42,844 bases of DNA. Source: Oscillospiraceae bacterium (GTDB lineage: Bacteria; Bacillota; Clostridia; Oscillospirales; Acutalibacteraceae). The notes beneath the pieces are model-generated. The model made no database searches. It saw nothing but the letters and a program-made list of their open reading frames with translations, and was not told the DNA's origin. The DNA is taken from NCBI GenBank assembly GCA_015065925.1, contig SVPL01000016.1:1-42844 (forward strand). Reading direction: 5' to 3'. Positions 25,614 through 32,345 of this stretch are shown here, one piece after another. The first letter of the stretch is position 1. Each line of letters begins with the position of its first letter. Both the position numbers and the translations under genes were made by a program.

Positions 25614-26558
25614 TTGGAATTTTTAAAATGGCTTCAGGAAATAAGAAATCCTGTTTTAGATGCTATCTTTTCGTTTGTTACAATGTTTGGTGAGGAAACG
25701 GCATTTATTCTGATAGGACTTTTATTCTATTGGTGCATTTCCAAAAAGCAAGGTTATTATCTTTTATCAATAGGGCTTTTAGGTACGGTTTTAAATCAGT
25801 TTTTAAAATTGATTTTTTGTATTCCCAGACCTTGGGTGTTGGATGAGGAGTTTGAAATTGTTGAATCTGCGCGAGAGCAGGCAACAGGTTATTCCTTCCC
25901 AAGTGGACATACTCAATCGTCGGTTGGTATTTTTGGTGGTATCGCCCTTTGGAATAAAAATATGGCGTTAAAAATCATTTCTGTTATAATATGTGTAATG
26001 GTACCGCTATCCAGAATGTATTTGGGAGTTCATACTCCACTTGATGTAGGTGTTTCAATTTTGTTGGCGCTTGTTTTGGTTTTCGGGCTTTATCCTATGC
26101 TTGGCAAATCAGTAAATCAGAACAAAACAATGAGGGTTCTGTTTGTTATAATGACAGTGTTTTCCGCAGCGTTTTTAGCATTTGTGCATTTAAATAAATT
26201 TCCCGCAGATGTGGATGCAGATAATCTTGCCCACGGTACCGAAACTGCCTATAAAATGTTAGGTGTTATTATAGGATTATGGATTTCTTTTGAAATAGAT
26301 ATTAAATATATCAATTTTAAAACCGAGGGAATATGGTGGGTGCAGGTCTTTAAATTAGTGGTTGGTTTACTTCCGATTTTAGCAATAAAATCAGGATTAA
26401 AAGCACCTCTTTATAGTATTATAGGCAACGATCTTTTGGCTGATGGAATTCGTTATTTTCTTATAGCAGTTTTTGCAGGCTGCATTTGGCCGATTACCTT
26501 TAAATTATGGAATAAAATTTTTAAAAAGCAAACAGGAGAACAAAATGGCACAAAATAA
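25614..26558 (+). CDS. PAP2-family membrane phosphatase
   Basis: 314 residues, TTG start at 25614, 4 bp after the previous stop. The three phosphatase motifs are in order: KLIFCIPRPW (K-x6-RP), SFPSGHTQ (PSGH with the acid-base His) and SRMYLGVHTPLDV (SR-x5-H-x3-D with the catalytic His). Six or more membrane helices; the C-terminal third is an additional four-helix region. Members dephosphorylate undecaprenyl diphosphate, phosphatidate or similar lipids on the outer face. Undecaprenyl-PP recycling is possible given the neighbouring wall genes, but this is inference. The 3' end overlaps the next gene by 14 bp. Confidence 0.85.
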   Translation: MEFLKWLQEIRNPVLDAIFSFVTMFGEETAFILIGLLFYWCISKKQGYYLLSIGLLGTVLNQFLKLIFCIPRPWVLDEEFEIVESAREQATGYSFPSGHTQSSVGIFGGIALWNKNMALKIISVIICVMVPLSRMYLGVHTPLDVGVSILLALVLVFGLYPMLGKSVNQNKTMRVLFVIMTVFSAAFLAFVHLNKFPADVDADNLAHGTETAYKMLGVIIGLWISFEIDIKYINFKTEGIWWVQVFKLVVGLLPILAIKSGLKAPLYSIIGNDLLADGIRYFLIAVFAGCIWPITFKLWNKIFKKQTGEQNGTK

Positions 26559-27231
26559 AGATGAACTTTTAAAACAGCGCATACTTTCGGTGGTAGATGA
26601 TGTATCAGCCGACTGGATAAAAGAAAAATTTGAAGAATATTCTCGGCTTATGACCTATTACCGTTGTGCAATGATGGAGATTGAAACAAAATTTAATGTG
26701 CTAAATGAGGAATATTCGTTAGCTTATGACCGTAATCCCATAAGCTCAATAAAAACAAGATTAAAGTCCTTCCCAAGTATTAGCGAAAAGCTTGTGCGCA
26801 AGGGAGTAGATAATTCAATAGAATCAATTGAAAGAAATCTTAATGATATTGCAGGCGTGCGTGTAATCTGTTCCTTCCCCGAGGATGTTTATGAATTGGC
26901 AAAGGCTCTTTTAAAGCAGGATGACATTATGCTTATAGAGGAAAAGGATTACATAAAAAATCCAAAGCCTAACGGATACCGAAGCTTGCATATGATAGTT
27001 GGTATTCCTATTTTTCTGGCTCACGAAAAGCGTATAATGAAGGTGGAAATTCAGCTTAGAACCATAGCAATGGATTTTTGGGCTAGCTTGGAGCATCAGC
27101 TCAGATATAAAAAGGATACAACCTTTACAAAGGAAATGGCAAACGAGCTTTATGAGTGCGCCGAAATCAGCGCTATGCTTGATGATAAAATGGATACCCT
27201 TCAAAAAAAGGTGTTGTCCGATAATAATTAG
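26545..27231 (+). CDS. relQ: Small alarmone synthetase (RelQ/YjbM-like GTP pyrophosphokinase)
   Basis: 228 residues from the ATG at 26545, with AGGAG 6 nt upstream, inside the end of the PAP2 gene. One RelA/SpoT synthetase domain: SIKTRLKSFPSISEKL, the strand DIAGVRVICSF, IKNPKPNGYRSLHMIV with the substrate-binding Tyr/Arg loop, and VEIQLRTIAMDFWASLEHQL. The hydrolase domain and the ACT/TGS domains of long RSH proteins are absent, so it is a synthesis-only enzyme making (p)ppGpp. Translational overlap ties it to the membrane phosphatase. Confidence 0.88.
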   Translation: MAQNKDELLKQRILSVVDDVSADWIKEKFEEYSRLMTYYRCAMMEIETKFNVLNEEYSLAYDRNPISSIKTRLKSFPSISEKLVRKGVDNSIESIERNLNDIAGVRVICSFPEDVYELAKALLKQDDIMLIEEKDYIKNPKPNGYRSLHMIVGIPIFLAHEKRIMKVEIQLRTIAMDFWASLEHQLRYKKDTTFTKEMANELYECAEISAMLDDKMDTLQKKVLSDNN

Positions 27232-27402
27232 GTAAGACTTTTAATTTCTATTAAAGAATTAGAGGTGATAGAGGGAACTATGCCTAGTAAGCAACTAAAA
27301 ATGTTATTGGGATGGGCGGCTTTTCACCAAGAAGAACTTATGGAAAATTGGCTTTTAGCAGAAGGAAAACAAGAGTTGTTTTCTATTGAGCCGATGAAAT
27401 GA
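27232..27402 (+). pseudogene. 5'-truncated DUF4160 gene
   Basis: Directly after the relQ stop and in the same frame, the sequence reads ISIKELEVIEGTMPSKQLKM, then GWAAFHQEELMENWLLAEG and an end FSIEPMK. This matches the second half of DUF4160 proteins (motifs LEVIEG, LP-LKLV-EW, H-EEL-ENW, I-PL). The first 35 or so residues, with the conserved HNPPHFHA block, are missing. An ATG at 27280 could still give a 40-residue product, with GAGGGAA nearby. DUF4160 commonly precedes DUF2442, as here. Confidence 0.6.
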
Positions 27403-27438
27403 GAAAGGTTTTGTAATAACAGTAAAGGAGTGTGTGAT

Positions 27439-27789
27439 ATGAATAAAAGTATAGAATATTATTTATCAAAAGGTTTTGATAAAAAATCAGCTGAATATTT
27501 TTCAAGTGGTAGAAAGCGTGTTGTAAGTGTAGTTCCTAATGTTGATTTTACTTTGACTCTTGGCTTTGATAATGGCGAAAAAAGGCTTTATGATGTATCA
27601 CCACTTATAAAGTCCGGAACGGTATTTGAATGTATTATGAAAATCGAAGATTTTTGTAGAGTTTATATAGATAGCACCCATTCCATCGCTTGGGATATTG
27701 ATCCTACTATAGATAGCGAAAAAGTATGGAGCAATAAGGTGGATCTTTCTTCGGATACTTGTTATATGGATAGTGTTCCTATATGCTAA
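27439..27789 (+). CDS. DUF2442 protein
   Basis: 116 residues from the ATG at 27439, with AAAGGAG (27424-27430) upstream; the in-frame GTG at 27430 overlaps that site. The C-terminal half is the DUF2442 fold: VVPNVDFTLTLGFDNGEKR, YDVSPLIKSGTVF, then IDSTHSIAWDIDPTIDSE. In many genomes this domain pairs with DUF4160, a suspected toxin-antitoxin-like module without proven activity. Here the partner is truncated, so the system is probably inactive. Confidence 0.7.
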   Translation: MNKSIEYYLSKGFDKKSAEYFSSGRKRVVSVVPNVDFTLTLGFDNGEKRLYDVSPLIKSGTVFECIMKIEDFCRVYIDSTHSIAWDIDPTIDSEKVWSNKVDLSSDTCYMDSVPIC

Positions 27790-27935
27790 GGTAAATTCTC
27801 AATTTTCAATTTAATTTTGCATTTTGCATTTTGAATTCAGCATTTAAAAGTGTTATTTATAACACTCAAAACTCCCGTTTTCATACAACATATAGAATAA
27901 AATTTAAAAAAATAAAAAAAAATTCATAAAATGCA

Positions 27936-27964
27936 TTGACAAATCGAAAAATTAACTGTATAAT
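27936..27964 (+). promoter_or_regulatory. Consensus promoter of the secreted cohesin-like gene
   Basis: TTGACA (27936-27941), 17-bp spacer, TATAAT (27959-27964), both exact. The 27790-27930 stretch before it is AT-rich, with repeated CATTTTGCATTTTG units and a palindrome AGTGTTAT-TT-ATAACACT (27849-27866) lacking a T-tract; no gene is seen there. Confidence 0.85.
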
Positions 27965-28010
27965 AAAATCAAATTTAAATATTAAAAAAAATTTTTAGGA
28001 GGATATTTAA

Positions 28011-29543
28011 ATGAAAACATTAAAAAAAGCATTGTCAATCGTTCTTGGCCTTGCAATTATGCTTTCTTGCGTAATGGGTATGCAGGTTAGCGTTGCAGCC
28101 GAGGAAACAACAGCCGAGGGAACAACAGCCGAGGGTACCACCTTGGACATCAGCGTTGGTGACGCTGTAGCAGCCGATGGTACTGTAACCGTTCCCGTTA
28201 GCATTGATGCTAACCCTGGCTTCAGAGCTTTAGGTATTGAAGTATCTTATGATGCTAATGTTCTTGAGCTCACAAATGCAGCTAAAACTACTTTAGTTGC
28301 TGACATTGATGAAGTTGGCGCTAAAAGCGAAACTCTCGATACTAATCCCTATGTTATGATGTGGGCTTATGTTACCGATGAGAATGTTACCGCTACCGGT
28401 ACTATCGCTAACCTTACCTTCAATGTATTAGACGATTCTGCAGATACCACAGTTTCAGTAGAAGTTACCGAAGCTTGGGATGCTTCCAAAGCTGCTGTTG
28501 CAACTACCACTACTGAAGGTACTGTAAAGTTCTGCGAATATGTTGACGCTAACCAAGATGGCAGATGTGATAATTGCGGTGAAGAGAATCTGGACGAAGA
28601 TTTAGCATTCTACGGCAAGGCTATGGTTCTCGGTGCTGATATCCGTGGTATTTTCCAGGTTAGAAAGATTAAGGCAACCAGCCCCTATGAAAGTTTCAAG
28701 GTTCTTGTAGAAAAAGGAAGCGTTGAGTCTGAATTAGAGCTCGTTGCTACCAGCGATAAGACCAATCATACCACCTACGGTTATGCAATTACAGTTGCTG
28801 CTAAGGAAATGGCTGACGATTTGAATGCACGAATTGTTGGTATCACTGCAGAAGGCGAAGCCTTTACTAGCAATGTGGATACTTGGTCCATTAAGACGGG
28901 TGCCGTTTCTTTGTTGGATGCTTACACAGCCAAAACAGATGCGGACTCTCAAAATAGAGCAAAGATGTTGGCCAATATGCTGAACTACGGTGCTGAAGCA
29001 CAGAAACACTTTGAGTATAATTTGGAAAATTTGGCAACAAACGGTCTGAAGGATGAGTATACTGCGCTTATCATTACAGAGGAACCTGAGATGGAAGTAA
29101 TTGCTAAGCCAGATGAGACTGGTATAACAGCAACATTGAAGAGTATTTCACTTAATCTTGATGCAAAAGCTGAAATTTTGCCTATATTCAAGGTTGCTAA
29201 AAGTGATGTTAAGGAAAGCTACAGTGCAGAGGTTACTCAGACTCACACTGCTCCGAACGGCACCGTAATGGAAAAGAGCTTCACCATTGCTGGCGCAGAT
29301 TGCTTGAAGTCCGGCACATCATTCGGTGTTTATATTAATAACCTCGAAAGTGATGAGATGCGTGATATTCTCACAGTTACTCTCTATAAAGATGGTGTAC
29401 AGGTAAGTGCAACACATACCTTTAGCTCAGCATCTGCTATAAAGGGCGACTTGTATCTCAGAAATCCCGACCTTGCTAACGCACTGATGGTTTATGGTGA
29501 TTGTGCATATGCTGTTTTTGGTAATAATGCTTTAACTCAGTAA
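28011..29543 (+). CDS. Secreted cohesin-like multidomain protein
   Basis: 510 residues behind AGGAGG. Signal peptide 1-30 (KKALSIVLGLAIMLS... cleavage after VSVAA). A short tandem repeat AEETT/AEGTT/AEGTT covers 30-44. Residues 45-173 look like a cohesin-type beta sandwich (ISVGDAVAADGTVTVPVSID, LGIEVSYDANVLEL, GTIANLTFNVLDD). Then an EF-hand-like stretch with two Cys, DANQDGRCDNCG (179-190), and a long C-terminal part. That part includes the pattern MLNYGAEAQKHFEYN, seen at the end of many clostridial surface proteins. No sorting motif. Cohesins bind dockerins in cellulosome-like assemblies; whether this one does is unknown. The promoter and codon use suggest high expression. Confidence 0.65.
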   Translation: MKTLKKALSIVLGLAIMLSCVMGMQVSVAAEETTAEGTTAEGTTLDISVGDAVAADGTVTVPVSIDANPGFRALGIEVSYDANVLELTNAAKTTLVADIDEVGAKSETLDTNPYVMMWAYVTDENVTATGTIANLTFNVLDDSADTTVSVEVTEAWDASKAAVATTTTEGTVKFCEYVDANQDGRCDNCGEENLDEDLAFYGKAMVLGADIRGIFQVRKIKATSPYESFKVLVEKGSVESELELVATSDKTNHTTYGYAITVAAKEMADDLNARIVGITAEGEAFTSNVDTWSIKTGAVSLLDAYTAKTDADSQNRAKMLANMLNYGAEAQKHFEYNLENLATNGLKDEYTALIITEEPEMEVIAKPDETGITATLKSISLNLDAKAEILPIFKVAKSDVKESYSAEVTQTHTAPNGTVMEKSFTIAGADCLKSGTSFGVYINNLESDEMRDILTVTLYKDGVQVSATHTFSSASAIKGDLYLRNPDLANALMVYGDCAYAVFGNNALTQ

Positions 29544-29669
29544 TTTATAGTTGTTATAAAATCGCATTAGGCAGTTGCTCCATGCAACAGACAGAAAGAC
29601 AATACTTATATGAAGGTTATACAATTATGTTTTTTATAACCAATGCCTTATGAAAGGAGGCGTTACAGT

Positions 29670-29789
29670 ATGAAAAAGTTCATGACTCCCGAAGTTGAGC
29701 TTGTTAAGTTCGCTATGATGGATGTTATCACTACATCTTACGAGGAAGAGGAAGAGGAGCCCGTAATGGGCTTGGGCAACTGTGCTTAA
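29670..29789 (+). CDS. 39-residue RiPP precursor-like peptide
   Basis: ATG at 29670 with AAAGGAGG (29653-29660) at ideal spacing. The N-terminal part, MKKFMTPEVELVKFAMMDVI, resembles leaders of small clostridial peptides that stand before SPASM radical SAM genes; the motif D-V-I-T-T-S (18-23) is shared by many of them. The C-terminal part is Tyr24, six Glu (25-30), Pro-Val-Met, then GLGNCA with a single Cys at 38. The maturase start is 78 nt downstream. No signal peptide or membrane helix. The product after modification, and where the leader is removed, cannot be read. The alternative is an ordinary small acidic protein, but neighbours make the precursor reading more likely. Confidence 0.65.
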   Translation: MKKFMTPEVELVKFAMMDVITTSYEEEEEEPVMGLGNCA

Positions 29790-29819
29790 CAAATTATCAA
29801 TTTTGTGAAAAAAACGAGT

Positions 29820-29847
29820 GGCAGATGGGGCGAAAGCCTCATCTGCC
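29820..29847 (+). promoter_or_regulatory. Strong hairpin between precursor and radical SAM genes
   Basis: 12-bp stem GGCAGATGGGGC/GCCTCATCTGCC (one G-T wobble) closed by a GAAA tetraloop. No T-tract follows, so it is not a standard terminator. It lies 10 nt before the AAGGAGG of the radical SAM gene. A likely effect is to protect the precursor mRNA end or limit maturase expression. Confidence 0.7.
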
Positions 29848-29867
29848 AAAACTTTAAGGAGGACTTT

Positions 29868-30956
29868 GTGCGTAATTTTGTATTTGAAAAGTTAAAAGGG
29901 CAATTAGTTCGGGAAGCGAAAGAAAATCAACAACCTATTGTCGGCCATTTTGAGTTAACCCCTCGTTGCAATTTAGACTGCAAGATGTGTTATATTCACA
30001 ATCAGGATTCCAACGCACTTCGAGAAAAAGAATTATCCACAGAAAAGTGGAAACAGATTTTTGATGAGGCTTTTAACTGCGGTATGCTTTTTGCAGACCT
30101 TACCGGCGGGGAATGCCTTTTGCGTAATGATTTCAAAGAACTATACTTACATTTATGGAATAAACGGGTCTTTATTACGGTAATGACCAACGGTACGCTG
30201 ATTAACCAAGAATATTTGGATTTTTTTGAAAAATACCCCCCTGCTGAGTTTCAGATTTCACTTTACGGAAGTTGTGAGAAAGGGTATAAAAATGTTACCG
30301 GTCATTATGGTTTTGAAAAGGCTGTCGGCGCAATTCGTGCGCTTATGAAATTGAAAATTCCGGTTCACGTTGCGGTTACTCCAAGTAGCTATATGCGTGA
30401 TGACTTTATAAATATAAAAAAATTATGTAAAGAAAATAACTTTTGGAGCAATCCAAGCACCTTTCATTTAGGAAAGAGTCGAGATAATCCTGAGAAGAAC
30501 GATTATGAACTTTCGATTGATGAAATTGTGAATTTGTCGGTTGAGCAGGCTTTGTTATCCGGCCCCATAACACCGATTGAAGAGGAGCTACCGCCCTGTA
30601 TGGGAAACTCTGCAACTGCTCCTAAAGGAACAAAATGTACTGCAGGCAAGGCAATTGCTGTGATATCGTTTGATGGAACTATGCACCCATGCTCGATGCT
30701 TCCGATTGGTAAGGCATCTGTCCTGGAAATGTCCTATGCAGAGGCATGGAAGAAGACGAAAGAAGCAGTGCAAGAAATTCTGCTGGGGATGGAATGTGTA
30801 GGCTGTGCTTATGACAAGACCTGCCCAAAATGTCCGGCAATGCGTTTAACCGGCTTATATACCGGTCATTGTGACCCAAAAATATGTGAACTTACCCGTC
30901 GGCTAGTAGCGGCTGGTGTAAAAAAACTGAAACCGGTAGCTGACAACCGCGAATAA
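29868..30956 (+). CDS. SPASM-domain radical SAM peptide maturase
   Basis: 362 residues, start GTG at 29868, because AAGGAGG (29856-29862) precedes it; the GTG at 29805 lies before the hairpin. Radical SAM Cys34, Cys38 and Cys41 (TPRCNLDCKMCYIH) bind the catalytic 4Fe-4S cluster, and LTGGECLL is the GGE SAM-binding motif. The C-terminal SPASM region has Cys at about 257, 275, 310, 313, 319, 322, 335 and 340 for auxiliary clusters. The N-terminal extension is too short to hold a fused RRE; a separate PqqD protein is encoded downstream. Enzymes of this type form thioether, C-C or ether cross-links in peptides, or carry out related changes. Its probable substrate is the 39-residue peptide upstream. 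Confidence 0.85.
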   Translation: MRNFVFEKLKGQLVREAKENQQPIVGHFELTPRCNLDCKMCYIHNQDSNALREKELSTEKWKQIFDEAFNCGMLFADLTGGECLLRNDFKELYLHLWNKRVFITVMTNGTLINQEYLDFFEKYPPAEFQISLYGSCEKGYKNVTGHYGFEKAVGAIRALMKLKIPVHVAVTPSSYMRDDFINIKKLCKENNFWSNPSTFHLGKSRDNPEKNDYELSIDEIVNLSVEQALLSGPITPIEEELPPCMGNSATAPKGTKCTAGKAIAVISFDGTMHPCSMLPIGKASVLEMSYAEAWKKTKEAVQEILLGMECVGCAYDKTCPKCPAMRLTGLYTGHCDPKICELTRRLVAAGVKKLKPVADNRE

Positions 30957-31046
30957 TTCAAATTATCCCCAAATTTTTTAGTTCGATATATATTAATGCT
31001 GCAGAAGCCGAGAATATTAGTTTCTGTTAATATTTGGTGAGTGAAT

Positions 31047-31802
31047 ATGGAACAATTTATATTGAAAATCGCCGGGCAGATGGTACATGTCAATGTGCAG
31101 TATTCATCCACCCGTGAATACTGTAGGGAATATCTTTGTGAGGGCGAGTCGGATTTTTCTGTGGAAATCACGCCGCAGGACATTGCTCTTGAACGAAAGA
31201 TATCAGATCGCGAACGCACTATTGAAGGTTTACCACCGTATAGCTTTGAAGAAATTCAGTTGGAGCGCACTGCACTTTACCGAAAAATTGCAGAACGGCT
31301 GCCAATGCGCGATGCCTTTATTCTACACTCAGCTACCTTTGACGTTGACGGTGTTGGTGTTGCTTTTGCAGCTCATTCAGGTACGGGTAAAACCACCCAT
31401 ATGAATTTATGGCAACAGTTTTTAGGGGATAAAATGGTTGTTGTAAACGGTGATAAACCTATTGTCCGTTTTTTTGATGATGAGCCTGAATCCCCGTATG
31501 CTTATGGTACACCATGGAATGGTAAAGAGCATTTAGGTTGCAATATGCGCACACCCTTAAAGCATATCTGCTTTATTGAGCGCAGCGAAACCAATTACGT
31601 TGAAAAGGTGCAAAAAAATGCCGTCATAGACCGTATTTTTAATCAGGTTTATATGCCTAAAGACCCCATGGCGGTAATGAATACAATGAAGCTTATAGAC
31701 CGCCTGTTATCCTGCTGTAATTTATGGATAATCCATTGTAATATAGAACCTGAAGCCGCAGAAGTTGCCTATAATACAATTATAAATGGAAATATCAAAT
31801 AG
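31047..31802 (+). CDS. HPr-kinase-like P-loop protein (RiPP-associated)
   Basis: 251 residues from the ATG at 31047 with GGTGAG upstream; the in-frame GTG at 31041 overlaps this site. The P-loop is AHSGTGKTTH (109-118) after HSATFDVDGVGVAF, followed by VVNGDKPIVRF (Asp-Lys equivalent of the HPrK metal site) and YGTPWNGKEHLG. It matches the HprK-related kinases that occur with PqqD, S24/S26-type proteins and peptide maturases, not the true HPr kinase of carbon catabolite control, which has a different N-domain. In lasso peptide clusters such kinases phosphorylate the peptide. Substrate here unknown. Confidence 0.75.
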   Translation: MEQFILKIAGQMVHVNVQYSSTREYCREYLCEGESDFSVEITPQDIALERKISDRERTIEGLPPYSFEEIQLERTALYRKIAERLPMRDAFILHSATFDVDGVGVAFAAHSGTGKTTHMNLWQQFLGDKMVVVNGDKPIVRFFDDEPESPYAYGTPWNGKEHLGCNMRTPLKHICFIERSETNYVEKVQKNAVIDRIFNQVYMPKDPMAVMNTMKLIDRLLSCCNLWIIHCNIEPEAAEVAYNTIINGNIK

Positions 31803-31818
31803 AAAACAAAACCATATC

Positions 31819-31870
31819 AGGCCGTCCCCGGACGGGGAAGGGGGACCGCGTTAGCGGTGGAAGGGGAGAA
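31819..31870 (+). repeat. Left terminal inverted repeat of the DUF559 unit
   Basis: 52 nt beginning AGGCCGTCCCCGG and ending GGAAGGGGAGAA. It contains the palindrome CCGTCC-CC-GGACGG and the mini-hairpin ACCGC-GTTA-GCGGT. Its AGGGGAG end acts as ribosome binding site for the DUF559 gene, 8 nt before the ATG. Confidence 0.85.
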
Positions 31871-31876
31871 AAAGCG

Positions 31877-32242
31877 ATGAAAAATTATAATAAAAATAAT
31901 ATTTCTATCGCGCAAGCTCTTCGTAAAAATATGACAGATTGGGAAAAGCATTTATGGTATGATTTTTTATGTGATTATCCTGTGAAATTTAAAAAGCAAC
32001 AAACAATTGGAAATTATATAGTAGATTTTTATTGCGCAAAAGCAAAATTAATTATAGAGTTAGATGGCAAACAACATTATATGGTATCTGCGATTAGCGA
32101 AAATGATGTTTCAAGGCAGCAAGAACTCGAAAAAATGGGTTTTTATGTTATAAGATTTCAAAATTCTGAGATAAATAAAAATTTCAATAAAGTGTGTGAA
32201 TGTATACATATTGAGGTGAAAAAGAGGTTAGGGAAAATTTAA
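31877..32242 (+). CDS. DUF559 (Vsr-like) endonuclease-fold protein
   Basis: 121 residues, usual length for the family. ARL-type start (AQALRKNMTDWEKHLWYDFL), FKKQQTIGNYIVDFYC, then the nuclease core LIIELDGKQHY with the acidic residues and His expected of the Vsr/PD-(D/E)XK fold, and a C-terminal MGFYVIRFQNSEI. The biochemical role of DUF559 is not established; relatives nick mismatched or specific DNA. It is the only gene inside the inverted repeats, so it is the best candidate for an activity that mobilises them. Base composition is like the host's. Confidence 0.8.
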   Translation: MKNYNKNNISIAQALRKNMTDWEKHLWYDFLCDYPVKFKKQQTIGNYIVDFYCAKAKLIIELDGKQHYMVSAISENDVSRQQELEKMGFYVIRFQNSEINKNFNKVCECIHIEVKKRLGKI

Positions 32243-32245
32243 TTA

Positions 32246-32299
32246 TTCTCCCCTTCCACCAGCGTACGCTGGTCCCCCTTCCCCGTCCGGGGACGGCCT
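32246..32299 (-). repeat. Right terminal inverted repeat of the DUF559 unit
   Basis: 54 nt, the reverse complement of the left arm except for the mini-hairpin, here ACCAGC-GTAC-GCTGGT. The stem is preserved by paired changes compared with the left arm. Confidence 0.85.
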
Positions 32300-32345
32300 C
32301 AAAAGTCGCATAATTAATTAAATTGTGAAGCAAGGAAGTAAAGGT

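Larger units (their letters stand above)
31819..32299 (+). mobile_element. 481-bp unit: DUF559 nuclease gene between structured inverted repeats
   Basis: Two inverted repeats (31819-31870 and 32246-32299) flank a single gene at 31877-32242. The arms are near identical except for an internal mini-hairpin that differs in sequence but keeps its pairing. No target-site duplication is visible. The GC-rich arms stand out from the AT-rich surroundings. The unit sits between the kinase and ATP-grasp genes of the peptide cluster. Mobility is inference. Confidence 0.6.

Noticed and set aside
27849..27866. Terminator after DUF2442
   Set aside because: Palindrome AGTGTTAT/ATAACACT is present but no T-tract follows, so it is only noted in the intergenic description.
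29805..29867. Upstream GTG start for the radical SAM protein
   Set aside because: It would translate through the strong hairpin and has no ribosome binding site, whereas GTG 29868 has AAGGAGG.
31819..32299. CRISPR-like repeats
   Set aside because: Only two copies, in inverted orientation, flanking a gene, without spacers.
31800..32310. Target-site duplication around the DUF559 unit
   Set aside because: The bases next to the arms (CCATATC on the left, CAAAAGTC on the right) do not match.
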